A stretch of 64,000 nucleotides of DNA, taken from NCBI RefSeq assembly GCF_000717875.1, contig NZ_JOCT01000014.1, positions 1 to 64,000 on the forward strand, written 5' to 3'. The notes below the pieces were generated by a model, which was not told the origin of the DNA, made no database searches, and saw only the letters and a list, made by a program, of their open reading frames with translations. This DNA comes from Streptomyces sp. NRRL S-455 (GTDB taxonomy: Bacteria > Actinomycetota > Actinomycetes > Streptomycetales > Streptomycetaceae). Shown one piece after another: positions 7,594 through 15,183 of the stretch. The position numbers and the translations under genes were made by a program. How positions within the stretch are numbered: the stretch's first letter is position 1; the number at the start of each line of letters is the position of its first letter.

Positions 7594-8523
7594 ATGACCG
7601 TCAATTCCCGCCCTGCCCGCCCGGTGATCCTGGGACAGAACCAGTACGGCAAGGCCGAGAACCGCGTCGTCAGGATCACGCGGGACGGCGCCACCCACCA
7701 CATCAAGGACCTGAACGTCTCGGTGTCGCTGAGCGGCGACATGGACGAGGTCCACTACTCCGGCTCGAACGCCAACGTCCTCCCCACGGACACCACCAAG
7801 AACACGGTGTACGCGTTCGCCAAGGAGTACGGCATCGAGTCCGCCGAGCAGTTCGGCATCCACCTCGCCCGGCACTTCGTCACCAGCCAGGAGCCGATCC
7901 ACCGGGCCCGGATCCGCATCGAGGAGTACGCCTGGGAGCGGATCGAGCACTCCGGCGAGGGCGCGCACTCCTTCGTCCGCAAGGGCCAGGAGACCCGGCT
8001 CGCCCAGATCACCTACGACGGCTCCTCGTGGGAGGTCCTCTCCGGTCTCAAGGACCTCACCGTCATGAACTCGACCGACTCCGAGTTCCGGGGATACGTC
8101 AAGGACAAGTACACGACCCTTCCCGAGGCCCGCGACCGCGTCCTGGCCACCGAGGTCTCCGGCCGCTGGCGCTTCAACTGGACCGAGGACGCGCAGCAGA
8201 TGCCCGCCTGGGACGATTCGTACGCACAGGTCAAGGGACACCTTCTGGCAGCCTTCGCGGAGACGTACTCGCTGTCGCTCCAGCAGACCCTGTACGAGAT
8301 GGGCGCGCGGATCATCGACCACCGCGCCGAGATCGACGAGGTCCGCTTCTCCCTCCCGAACAAGCACCACTTCCTGGTCGACCTGGAGCCGTTCGGCCTG
8401 AAGAACGATACCGCCGACGGTGCTGTGTACCTCGCCGCCGACCGCCCCTACGGCCTGATCGAGGCCACCGTCCTACGGGACGGCTGCGAGGCGAAGATCC
8501 CGGCGGACCTCACCAACCTCTGA
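7594..8523 (+). CDS. Urate oxidase (uricase)
   Basis: 309 residues, a normal length for the T-fold urate oxidase that turns urate, O2 and water into 5-hydroxyisourate and H2O2. The family signature is seen at residues 57-72 (NANVLPTDTTKNTVYA, with the catalytic Lys/Thr pair region), and the second-repeat motif LPNKHHFLVDL lies near residue 252. It starts 4 bp after the fused OHCU/HIU gene, with GGGAG upstream of the ATG, and is followed 10 bp later by an amidohydrolase, so the three form a single operon. The H2O2 produced would need catalase, which is not in the window. Confidence 0.96.
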   Translation: MTVNSRPARPVILGQNQYGKAENRVVRITRDGATHHIKDLNVSVSLSGDMDEVHYSGSNANVLPTDTTKNTVYAFAKEYGIESAEQFGIHLARHFVTSQEPIHRARIRIEEYAWERIEHSGEGAHSFVRKGQETRLAQITYDGSSWEVLSGLKDLTVMNSTDSEFRGYVKDKYTTLPEARDRVLATEVSGRWRFNWTEDAQQMPAWDDSYAQVKGHLLAAFAETYSLSLQQTLYEMGARIIDHRAEIDEVRFSLPNKHHFLVDLEPFGLKNDTADGAVYLAADRPYGLIEATVLRDGCEAKIPADLTNL

Positions 8524-8533
8524 AGGACGCACC

Positions 8534-9913
8534 ATGGCAGCAGCCCAGCGCATCGTCATCGAGAACTGCTCGATCGCGACGGTCGACTCGCACGACACCG
8601 AGTACGAGAACGGGTACGTCGTCCTCGCCGGCAACCGCATCGAGTCGCTCGGCGCGGGCGGGGCCCCCGAGGGCCTGGAGAACGTCGTACGCCGCATCGA
8701 CGCCACCGGCCACCTCGTCACCCCCGGCCTGATCAACACCCACCACCACTTCTACCAGTGGATCACCCGGGGCCTGGCCACCGACCACAACCTCTTCGAC
8801 TGGCTCGTCGCGCTGTACCCGACCTGGGCGCGCATCGACGAGCCGATGGTCCACGCGGCGGCCCAGGGCTCGCTCGCGATGATGGCCCGCGGCGGCGTCA
8901 CCACCGCCATGGACCACCACTACGTCTTCCCGAAGGGGGCCGGCGACCTCGCAGGCACCATCATCCGCGCCGCCCGCGACCTGGGCGTCCGCTTCACCCT
9001 CGCCCGCGGCTCCATGGACCGCGGTGAGAAGGACGGCGGCCTGCCCCCGGACTTCGCCGTCGAGACCCTCGACGCCGCCCTCGCCGCGACGGAGCAGACC
9101 GTCGGAGAGCACCACGACACCTCCTTCGACGCGATGACCCAGGTGGCGGTCGCCCCTTGTTCGCCCTTCTCCGTCTCCACCGAACTGATGCGACAGGGCG
9201 CCGAGCTGGCCCGCCGCCTCGGGGTGCGCCTGCACACCCACGGCTCGGAGACCGTGGAGGAGGAGAAGTTCTGCCACGAGCTGTTCGGCATGGGCCCGAC
9301 CGACTACTTCGAGTCCACCGGCTGGCTCGGCGAGGACGTGTGGATGGCGCACTGCGTCCACATGAACGACTCCGACATCGCCGCCTTCGCCCGGACCCGG
9401 ACGGGCGTCGCCCACTGCCCGTCCTCCAACGCCCGCCTCGCCGCCGGAATCGCCCGCGTCCCCGACATGCTCGCGGCAGGCGTCCCGGTCGGCCTCGGTG
9501 TCGACGGCACCGCCTCCAACGAGTCCGGGGAACTCCACACCGAACTGCGCAACGCCCTGCTCATCAACCGCCTCGGCCCGCACAAGGAGCGGGCGCTGAA
9601 CGCCCGGCAGGCGCTGCGGCTCGGTACGTACGGCGGTGCTCAGGTCCTCGGCCGGGCCGCCGAGACGGGCTCACTGGAGCCGGGCAAGCTCGCGGACCTG
9701 GTGCTCTGGCGGATGGACACGCTCGCCCACGCCTCCATCGCCGACCCGGTGACCGCCCTGGTCTTCGGAGCGGCGGCACCGGTCACCGCCTCCTTCGTGA
9801 ACGGTCGGCAGATCGTCGAGCACGGGCGGCTGCTCACCGCCGACGAGGACGCCATCGCCCGCTCCACGCGGGATGCGGCCCGGCGGCTGGCGGAGATCGC
9901 CGCGCGGGGCTGA
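8534..9913 (+). CDS. 8-oxoguanine deaminase (amidohydrolase)
   Basis: 459 residues, amidohydrolase superfamily (ATZ/TRZ and cytosine deaminase-like). Metal ligands are seen as the HHH cluster in INTHHHFYQW (about residues 66-75), HTHGSE in the middle, HCVHMNDSD, and Asp in GLGVDGTASNESGEL. The pattern fits 8-oxoguanine deaminase, which makes urate from 8-oxoguanine and so feeds the uricase encoded 10 bp upstream. The assignment rests on the operon and family resemblance; a guanine or other purine deaminase is the main alternative. It is the last gene of the urate operon and ends 48 bp before a convergent gene. Confidence 0.87.
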   Translation: MAAAQRIVIENCSIATVDSHDTEYENGYVVLAGNRIESLGAGGAPEGLENVVRRIDATGHLVTPGLINTHHHFYQWITRGLATDHNLFDWLVALYPTWARIDEPMVHAAAQGSLAMMARGGVTTAMDHHYVFPKGAGDLAGTIIRAARDLGVRFTLARGSMDRGEKDGGLPPDFAVETLDAALAATEQTVGEHHDTSFDAMTQVAVAPCSPFSVSTELMRQGAELARRLGVRLHTHGSETVEEEKFCHELFGMGPTDYFESTGWLGEDVWMAHCVHMNDSDIAAFARTRTGVAHCPSSNARLAAGIARVPDMLAAGVPVGLGVDGTASNESGELHTELRNALLINRLGPHKERALNARQALRLGTYGGAQVLGRAAETGSLEPGKLADLVLWRMDTLAHASIADPVTALVFGAAAPVTASFVNGRQIVEHGRLLTADEDAIARSTRDAARRLAEIAARG

Positions 9914-9961
9914 ACACCCGGAGACGGTCCCCTCCGTCAGGCGCCCGGGGCCGGACGGCGG

Positions 9962-10384
9962 CTACAGCCCGAAGAGGCCCGGGTCGGCCGCCAGCTTCCG
10001 GAAGTACTCCCGAGGGTCCGTGACCAGCTTGCGGGCCTTCAGGTCCATCAGTCCGCCGACCGCCGTGATCTCGGCCGCCACCGTGCCGTCGGCCTTGCGG
10101 ACGGTCTGCTCGATGCGGAAGATCTTGCCCTCGCCGAAGCTGAAGGCGCAGGTCACCTCCACCTCGTCACCCGCGAGCAGCTCCCGCTTGTATTGGATGG
10201 TCGTCTCCAGGGCGACCGGGCCCACACCGCTGCCGATGAGCGCGGCCTGGGTGATCCCCGCGGCCCGCAGTAACGACCAGCGGGCGTGTTCCGCGTAGTT
10301 CAGATACACGCTCTGGTTGAGGTGGCCCTGCACGTCGGTCTCGTAACCGCGAACGGTCACCGGGACGGAAAACGGCTCGCTCAT
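9962..10384 (-). CDS. Hotdog-fold acyl-CoA thioesterase
   Basis: 140 residues from MSEPFSVPVTVRGYETDVQGHLNQSVYLNYAEHARW, the classic 4-hydroxybenzoyl-CoA thioesterase-type pattern, with a catalytic Asp in YETDVQGHLN. The start at 10384 is preferred over upstream in-frame ATGs because GAGAGGGG lies just before it. It would hydrolyse an acyl-CoA thioester; the substrate is unknown. It is convergent with the urate operon and separated from the upstream minus-strand gene by about 65 bp, so it may be a single-gene unit. Confidence 0.85.
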   Translation of the reverse strand: MSEPFSVPVTVRGYETDVQGHLNQSVYLNYAEHARWSLLRAAGITQAALIGSGVGPVALETTIQYKRELLAGDEVEVTCAFSFGEGKIFRIEQTVRKADGTVAAEITAVGGLMDLKARKLVTDPREYFRKLAADPGLFGL

Positions 10385-10449
10385 GGGTTTCCCCTCTCGC
10401 ACCAAACTCTCGTGACGTACACAACGATCCACCGATCTTGGCATGCTCA

Positions 10450-11079
10450 TCACGCTCGGCGCGGCGAGGCGAGGAGATAGCGGTTCCCGGTGCGCGGCTC
10501 GCGGTGCTCGCTCACTTGCCAGCCTGCCCCTTCCAGGGTGGCCGCGCAGGCCCGCAGCGCCTCGGCGTCCGGCTCGTGCACGGCGACGGCCTCCGGCTGC
10601 GGGGTCTCCCGCACTCGGTAACCCCCGTCGTCCCGTCCGGCCGGGGGACGCCCGCCTGCCTCCAGCGCGAGCGCGGCGGCCTGCACCAGGTGGGTGCGCT
10701 CCCAGCCGCAGGGCCGGTCCACGGCGCCGTCCGGGTTGGTCATCCGGCGCAGCTCCAGCAGCCCCTGCCAGGCGCTGTGCACCTCCCGCCGCCGGGCGGG
10801 CCCGGCCCCCGGCACCGGCTCCTCGCCGCCGACGCGCGCCGCGAAGACACCGGCGCCGGCGGGGGCCTCGGCTGCGGGCTGAGACACCTCCGCGACGCCC
10901 TGCCGCACCCGGTGGCCCTCCGGGGTCAGGAAGCAGTCGTGCGGCGGCCTCGGATGCCGGAAGGCGAGCCCCCGCTTCACCAGTGACGCGAGCTGGGCTT
11001 CCGTACCCCGCAGCCGCCCGGTCACCGGGTCGGCGGCGTCGATGACCCGCCGCTGCGCGGCGGTCGGCGGTCGGGTCAC
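10450..11079 (-). CDS. Conserved actinobacterial hypothetical protein
   Basis: 209 residues from a GTG at 11079 with GGAGAGGAG upstream, starting VTRPPTAAQRRVIDAADPVTGRL. The N-terminal third looks like a small winged-helix-type segment (AQLASLVKRGLAFRHPRPPHDCFLTPEGHRVRQ). The C-terminal part carries CAATLEGAGWQVSEHREPRTGNRYLL, a small alpha/beta pattern. No enzyme motif is recognised. It lies downstream of the aminotransferase gene on the same strand, separated by a short tandem repeat, and could be co-transcribed. Function unknown. Confidence 0.65.
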   Translation of the reverse strand: MTRPPTAAQRRVIDAADPVTGRLRGTEAQLASLVKRGLAFRHPRPPHDCFLTPEGHRVRQGVAEVSQPAAEAPAGAGVFAARVGGEEPVPGAGPARRREVHSAWQGLLELRRMTNPDGAVDRPCGWERTHLVQAAALALEAGGRPPAGRDDGGYRVRETPQPEAVAVHEPDAEALRACAATLEGAGWQVSEHREPRTGNRYLLASPRRA

Positions 11080-11168
11080 GGCGCGCTCCTCTCCGGCCAG
11101 GGGGCAGGCCCGGGGGACAAGCCCGGGGGCAGGTCTTGGGGCACTCGCCCCACCTGTTGGAAGGCTAC

Positions 11169-11225
11169 GACCCGCCACTGACAAGGACCCGCCACTGACA
11201 ACGACCCGCCACTGACAAGGACTGG
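11169..11225. repeat. Short 17-bp tandem repeat, about 3.5 copies
   Basis: Units of ACCCGCCACTGACAAGG recur at 17-bp spacing, with one C/G change in the second copy and a diverged last copy (ACTGGCCGCTGAC). The array sits between the stop codon of the aminotransferase gene (11242) and the next gene downstream, so it is non-coding. Confidence 0.8.
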
Positions 11226-11241
11226 CCGCTGACTACCGCGC

Positions 11242-12450
11242 CTACTGGCGGTACCCGCCCAGGAACCGCCCGATCCGCCCGATCGCCGCCTCGAGGTCGT
11301 CGGCGTGCGGCAGGGTCAGGATGCGGAAGTGATCCGGGGTCGGCCAGTTGAAGCCCGTGCCCTGGACCACCTGGATCTTCTCCCGCAGCAGCAGGTCCAG
11401 CACGAACCGCTCGTCGTCGTGGATCCTGTGCACCTTGGGGTCGAGCCGCGGGAAGGCGTACAGCGCGCCCTTCGGCTTCACGCACGTCACGCCGGGGATC
11501 TCGTTGAGCTTCTCCCAGGCCACGTCCCGCTGCTCCAGCAGCCGCCCGCCGGGAGCGGTCAGCTCGCCGATGGACTGCCGGCCGCCGAGCGCGGCCTGGA
11601 TGGCGTACTGCGCGGGCGCGTTGGCGCACAGCCGCATGGAGGCCAGCATGGTGAGGCCCTCCAGGTAGTCCTTGGCGTGCTGCCTGGGGCCCGTGACCAC
11701 CATCCAGCCGGAGCGGAACCCGGCCACGCGGTACGTCTTCGACAGGCCGCAGAAGGTGAGGACCACCAGGTCGGGGGCGAGGGCGGCGGCCGAGTGGTGC
11801 ACGGCGTCGTCGTAGAGGATCTGGTCGTAGATCTCGTCGGCGAACACCATCAGGCCGTGCCGCCGAGCCAGGTCGAGAATGCCCTCGACGATCTCCTTGG
11901 GGTAGACCGCCCCGGTGGGGTTGTTGGGGTTGATGATCACGACCGCCTTCGTCCGGTCGGTGATCTTCGACGCCATGTCGTCCAGGTCCGGGTACCAGTC
12001 GGCCTGTTCGTCGCAGAGGTAGTGGACCGCCTTGCCGCCCGCGAGGGTCGTCACCGCCGTCCAGAGGGGGAAGTCCGGGGCGGGGATCAGGATCTCGTCG
12101 CCGTCCTCGATCAGCGCCTGCACGGCCATGGAGACCAGCTCGGACACGCCGTTGCCGAGGAAGACGTCGTCGACGCCGACCTCCAGGCCCAGTGTCTGGT
12201 AGCGCTGGGCGACCGCCCGGCGGGCGGAGAGGATGCCGCGCGAGTCGGTGTAGCCGTGCGCCTGGGGCAGCATCCGGATCATGTCCTGGAGGATCTCCTC
12301 CGGCGCCTCGAACCCGAAGAGCGCGGGATTGCCGGTGTTCAGGCGCAGCACACTGTGGCCCGCCTCCTCCAGCGCGTTGGCGTGCTCGATGACCGGGCCG
12401 CGGATCTCGTAACAGACCTCGCTCAGCTTGCTCGACTGCCGGAACTCCAT
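11242..12450 (-). CDS. PLP-dependent alanine-type aminotransferase (class I/II)
   Basis: 402 residues from MEFRQSSKLSEVCYEIRG, class I/II aminotransferase of the AlaA/AlaT type. Visible motifs: NTGNPALFGF near 33-42, NPNNPTGAVYP around residue 170, DEIYDQILYD around 203, and the PLP lysine in GLSKTYRVAGFRSGW around 240. It would transfer an amino group between alanine or a similar amino acid and 2-oxoglutarate in the cytosol. The start at 12450 has GGAGGAGAAG upstream. It is divergent from the HxlR regulator, with a palindrome between them, so that regulator probably controls it. Confidence 0.92.
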   Translation of the reverse strand: MEFRQSSKLSEVCYEIRGPVIEHANALEEAGHSVLRLNTGNPALFGFEAPEEILQDMIRMLPQAHGYTDSRGILSARRAVAQRYQTLGLEVGVDDVFLGNGVSELVSMAVQALIEDGDEILIPAPDFPLWTAVTTLAGGKAVHYLCDEQADWYPDLDDMASKITDRTKAVVIINPNNPTGAVYPKEIVEGILDLARRHGLMVFADEIYDQILYDDAVHHSAAALAPDLVVLTFCGLSKTYRVAGFRSGWMVVTGPRQHAKDYLEGLTMLASMRLCANAPAQYAIQAALGGRQSIGELTAPGGRLLEQRDVAWEKLNEIPGVTCVKPKGALYAFPRLDPKVHRIHDDERFVLDLLLREKIQVVQGTGFNWPTPDHFRILTLPHADDLEAAIGRIGRFLGGYRQ

Positions 12451-12481
12451 GCGCGCGCTTCTCCTCCGGAATCTGGTGTTG

Positions 12482-12496
12482 CTTGGTTTTACCAAG
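12482..12496. promoter_or_regulatory. Palindromic operator between aminotransferase and HxlR gene
   Basis: A perfect inverted repeat, CTTGGT-TTT-ACCAAG, in the 88-bp divergent intergenic region, with an extra half-site GCTTGG at 12502-12507. It lies just upstream of the HxlR promoter hexamers and is a likely binding site for the HxlR protein itself. Confidence 0.65.
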
Positions 12497-12503
12497 TGAC
12501 AGC

Positions 12504-12531
12504 TTGGAAAGTCCAACAATCTGTCTAGACT
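12504..12531 (+). promoter_or_regulatory. Promoter of the HxlR gene, leaderless start
   Basis: TTGGAA at about 12504-12509 and TAGACT at 12526-12531 are 16 bp apart. The -10 ends 7 bp before the ATG at 12539, and no Shine-Dalgarno sequence is present, so the mRNA is probably leaderless. Confidence 0.6.
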
Positions 12532-12538
12532 GCGTCGC

Positions 12539-13165
12539 ATGCCACCTCGCCGAAGCTACGACCAGTACTGTTCCGTCGCCCGCGCACTCGACGTCGTCGG
12601 CGACCGCTGGACCCTGCTGATCGTCCGGGAGCTCCTCGCCGGTCCCCGCCGCTACACCGACCTGCACGCCGACCTGCCCGGCGTCAGCACGGACGTACTC
12701 GCCTCGCGGCTGAAGGACATGGAGCGCGACGGCCTCGCGACCCGCCGCCGGCTGCCCCCGCCCGGCGCGGCCTACGTGTACGAAGCCACCGCTCGCGGAC
12801 GGGAGTTGCTGCCCGTGCTCCAGGCGCTGGGGGCCTGGGGGCAGACGGAGCTGGGGGAGCGGCGCCCCACGGACGCGGTACGGGCGCACTGGTTCGCGCT
12901 GCCGCTGCTGCGCCTGCTCGACGGGGAAGGGCTCGTCGAAGTCCGCCTGGAGGAAGGACTGTTCCATCTGTACGCCGGTGCCGAGGACGGTCCCGTGTAC
13001 GGCGACGGGCCCGCTCCCGGTGAGCCGGACGCCCGGCTGACCCTGGACACCGGCACGTGCACGGCCCTCGGCCGGGGGGAGCTGAGCCTGGCGCAGGCGG
13101 TGCGGGACGGGCGGATCGAGGTGACCGGCGAGGGCCCGCTCGCGAAGGCGCTCCGCGAGGCATGA
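12539..13165 (+). CDS. HxlR family transcriptional regulator with C-terminal extension
   Basis: 208 residues. Residues 1-100 are the HxlR winged helix (YDQYCSVARALDVVGDRWTLLIVRELLAGPRRYTDLHADLPGVSTDVLASRLKDMERDGLATRR). The C-terminal 100 residues (EVRLEEGLFHLYAGAEDG... LTLDTGTCTALGRGELSLAQAVRDGRIEVTGE) resemble an SCP2-like small sensor domain, common in longer actinobacterial HxlR proteins. It is transcribed away from the aminotransferase, and the palindrome at 12482 suggests it controls both. Start chosen at the ATG, which fits the leaderless promoter and the family N-terminus. Confidence 0.9.
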   Translation: MPPRRSYDQYCSVARALDVVGDRWTLLIVRELLAGPRRYTDLHADLPGVSTDVLASRLKDMERDGLATRRRLPPPGAAYVYEATARGRELLPVLQALGAWGQTELGERRPTDAVRAHWFALPLLRLLDGEGLVEVRLEEGLFHLYAGAEDGPVYGDGPAPGEPDARLTLDTGTCTALGRGELSLAQAVRDGRIEVTGEGPLAKALREA

Positions 13166-13576
13166 GGGAAGGTCCGTGCGAGGCGGGCCTTCTGAAGGGG
13201 CGTCAGGCGTCCGGAGGCACCCGGGCCGGATCGATACCGGTACCGGCCTTCCCACCCGCGTGCGGGCAGCGGCCTGTTCGGGACCGGACGCCCCGGCCCG
13301 CGCGTCAGCGCACAGCCGCCGGCAACCGCCGACGCGGCCCGGGTGCCGTCCGTGCCCGCGGCCGTCGGCCCGCCGGTGCGGCCGGGCGCCGCCACCGCGG
13401 TTCACGCCCACCGGTCCGACCGCCGGCCGGGCATCCATCCGCCCTCGGGTTCCGAGCCGGCCGGCACGGCCGTGTCCTCCCGCTCCTCCTCGGGCGGGGC
13501 CGCGGTGCCCCGGCGCCGGCGGCTCCGCGAGCGCGCCGTCCACCGCGGCCGGGACGCCGATGCGCCCAAACGGTGC
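13166..13576. other. Intergenic region without a supported gene
   Basis: About 410 bp, very GC-rich, between two convergent genes. Translations in all frames are Arg/Pro/Ala-rich with no recognisable domain. A partial hairpin built on GGCCGG...CCGGCC near 13227-13253 could act as a terminator for the HxlR gene. I see no gene here. Confidence 0.5.
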
Positions 13577-15106
13577 TCAGGCAAGGGGATTGGGCAGTTC
13601 CGCCCACTGGTCACCGGCTGTCCGCGGGGAGAGCCGCATCAGCGTGAGCGCCTTCGTGGGCAGTGGGTCGGCGCGCAGCGCCGCCAGGTCCGGGGTGTGC
13701 GGCAGGTCCCGGACAGCCGTCTCCAGCGCCTGTGCGAGTGCCGCCCCCGACCCGGCCGTACCGGCCAGCGCTCCCGCCACCAGGGAGCCGAACAGCTTGC
13801 GCCGGAGCGCGCGTTCGTCGTCCGTGACCATACGGGCCGGCAGGTCCGGCACCGTGATGCCGTGCCGGGCGAGGCGGGCCGGGCTGACCCGGATGTCGGC
13901 CAGGTCGCGGTAGACCAGCCGCAGCGGATCACCCGTGGGCGAGAGGACCACCAGGAGGTTCTGGCCGTGCGCCTCCAAAGCGACGCCCAGCTCCAGCAGC
14001 CGCAGGCCGACGGTGAGGGCGAGCCGCGCGAAGTCCGCCAGCCAGCCCGGAGAGCGGGGGAGCGCGGTGGTGGCGAGCGCCGCCACCGGCAGGACACGTT
14101 CGCCGCTCGACGCGTACGTCTGCGGCGACTCCCGCAGGACGGCCGCGAGGTCGGGGGAGCCGGCCGCCGCCGCGCCCAGCGTGCGGGTCACGTGCAGCAG
14201 GCCGTCCGAGCGCGCCGCCGGTGCCTCGGCGAAGTCCGACAGTACGGCCGACGCGGCGACCGAGGGCAGCGAGATGTCCCGCACCGACGACGTCAGCCGG
14301 GCGCTGAGTGAGGTCTTGACATGCGGCCCACCGGACAGGGCGAGCGTCCGCAGGGACATCAGGGGATGCGCGGTCAGCCGCTCCTCGCACGCCCGCTTCA
14401 GCACGTGCGCCGCCTGCCACGGGTGCACCGGCAGCAGCACCCGCTCCCCGTCCCGTAGTTCCCGCGGCCATCCGCCGGTCACCAGGCACTCCTCCGCCCG
14501 CACCGGCACCAGCCCGAGCTCCACCACCGGCCGGTGCTCGGGCCCGTAGGCGAACTGCTCGGCCACCGAGAAGCCGGGCCGGGACCGGCAGGTCGGGTGG
14601 AACGGATGCCCGTCGACGATCCGCTGCTCCCACGCCCAGTCGCTCTCCGGCCACTCGTCCGGCCACGGTCCCTCCTGGGCCGCCCGCGACAGCGCCAACG
14701 AGGCGACGCTGTGCCCCACTTCGGCGGCGAAGGACGCCGAGTGCGGTACGGCGAGGTCCGTCACCAGCCGGGCCGGATCGACGTACTCAGCCTCGCCGAG
14801 CCGGACGACGGTGACGTACGCGCCGGTCGCGTACGGATCCGGCCGAGGGGCGTGCAGTCGCCGGCCGTCGGACAGGCACAGGGTCAGGCCGTCCCGGCCC
14901 TGCTCGCCGCGCGTGACCCAGGGCAGCGGATCGTGGGTGAGACCGCGCCACAGCCGGGACAGCACGGCCGCCCGGGCACCGGGCAGTTCTGCCTCGTACC
15001 GCGCCAGCAGACCGGGTCGCACGACGGCCAGCTCGTCGGCGATCTCGGCCTCGGCGGTGGGGGAACGGTGCACGAGCGGGCTCCTCGGGTACGAATAGGG
15101 CGTCAC
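13577..15106 (-). CDS. IucA/IucC family NIS siderophore synthetase
   Basis: 509 residues, ATP-dependent synthetase of the NRPS-independent siderophore type, which joins a carboxylate to an amine or hydroxylamine through an acyl adenylate. Family motifs: GHPFHPTCRSRPGF (the ATP-binding HP-HP-R/K loop), LLPVHPWQAAHV, and KTSLSARLTSSVRDI, with a FhuF-like C-terminal region (EAHGQNLLVVLSPTGDPLRLVYRDLADI). The GTG at 15106 has only a weak ribosome binding site, and downstream starts cannot be excluded. It is transcribed divergently from a second synthetase 77 bp away, which is unusual, since such pairs normally form one operon. Confidence 0.9.
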   Translation of the reverse strand: MTPYSYPRSPLVHRSPTAEAEIADELAVVRPGLLARYEAELPGARAAVLSRLWRGLTHDPLPWVTRGEQGRDGLTLCLSDGRRLHAPRPDPYATGAYVTVVRLGEAEYVDPARLVTDLAVPHSASFAAEVGHSVASLALSRAAQEGPWPDEWPESDWAWEQRIVDGHPFHPTCRSRPGFSVAEQFAYGPEHRPVVELGLVPVRAEECLVTGGWPRELRDGERVLLPVHPWQAAHVLKRACEERLTAHPLMSLRTLALSGGPHVKTSLSARLTSSVRDISLPSVAASAVLSDFAEAPAARSDGLLHVTRTLGAAAAGSPDLAAVLRESPQTYASSGERVLPVAALATTALPRSPGWLADFARLALTVGLRLLELGVALEAHGQNLLVVLSPTGDPLRLVYRDLADIRVSPARLARHGITVPDLPARMVTDDERALRRKLFGSLVAGALAGTAGSGAALAQALETAVRDLPHTPDLAALRADPLPTKALTLMRLSPRTAGDQWAELPNPLA

Positions 15107-15147
15107 GACGGGATGACCGCGACATACATACTGATCATCTCCACCCG

Positions 15148-15165
15148 GCGGTCCTCGCGGACCGC
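15148..15165. promoter_or_regulatory. Inverted repeat between the two NIS synthetases
   Basis: A perfect 7-bp inverted repeat, GCGGTCC-TCGC-GGACCGC, lies in the 77-bp divergent intergenic region and may be an operator. A canonical iron-box of the IdeR/DmdR type (TTAGGTTAGGCTAACCTAA-like) is not seen here. Confidence 0.4.
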
Positions 15166-15183
15166 AGGGAACACAGGGAACGA

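Noticed and set aside
15107..15183. IdeR/DmdR iron box controlling the NIS synthetases
   Set aside because: Only a GC-rich GCGGTCC/GGACCGC repeat is present; the TTAGG-type consensus is not seen.
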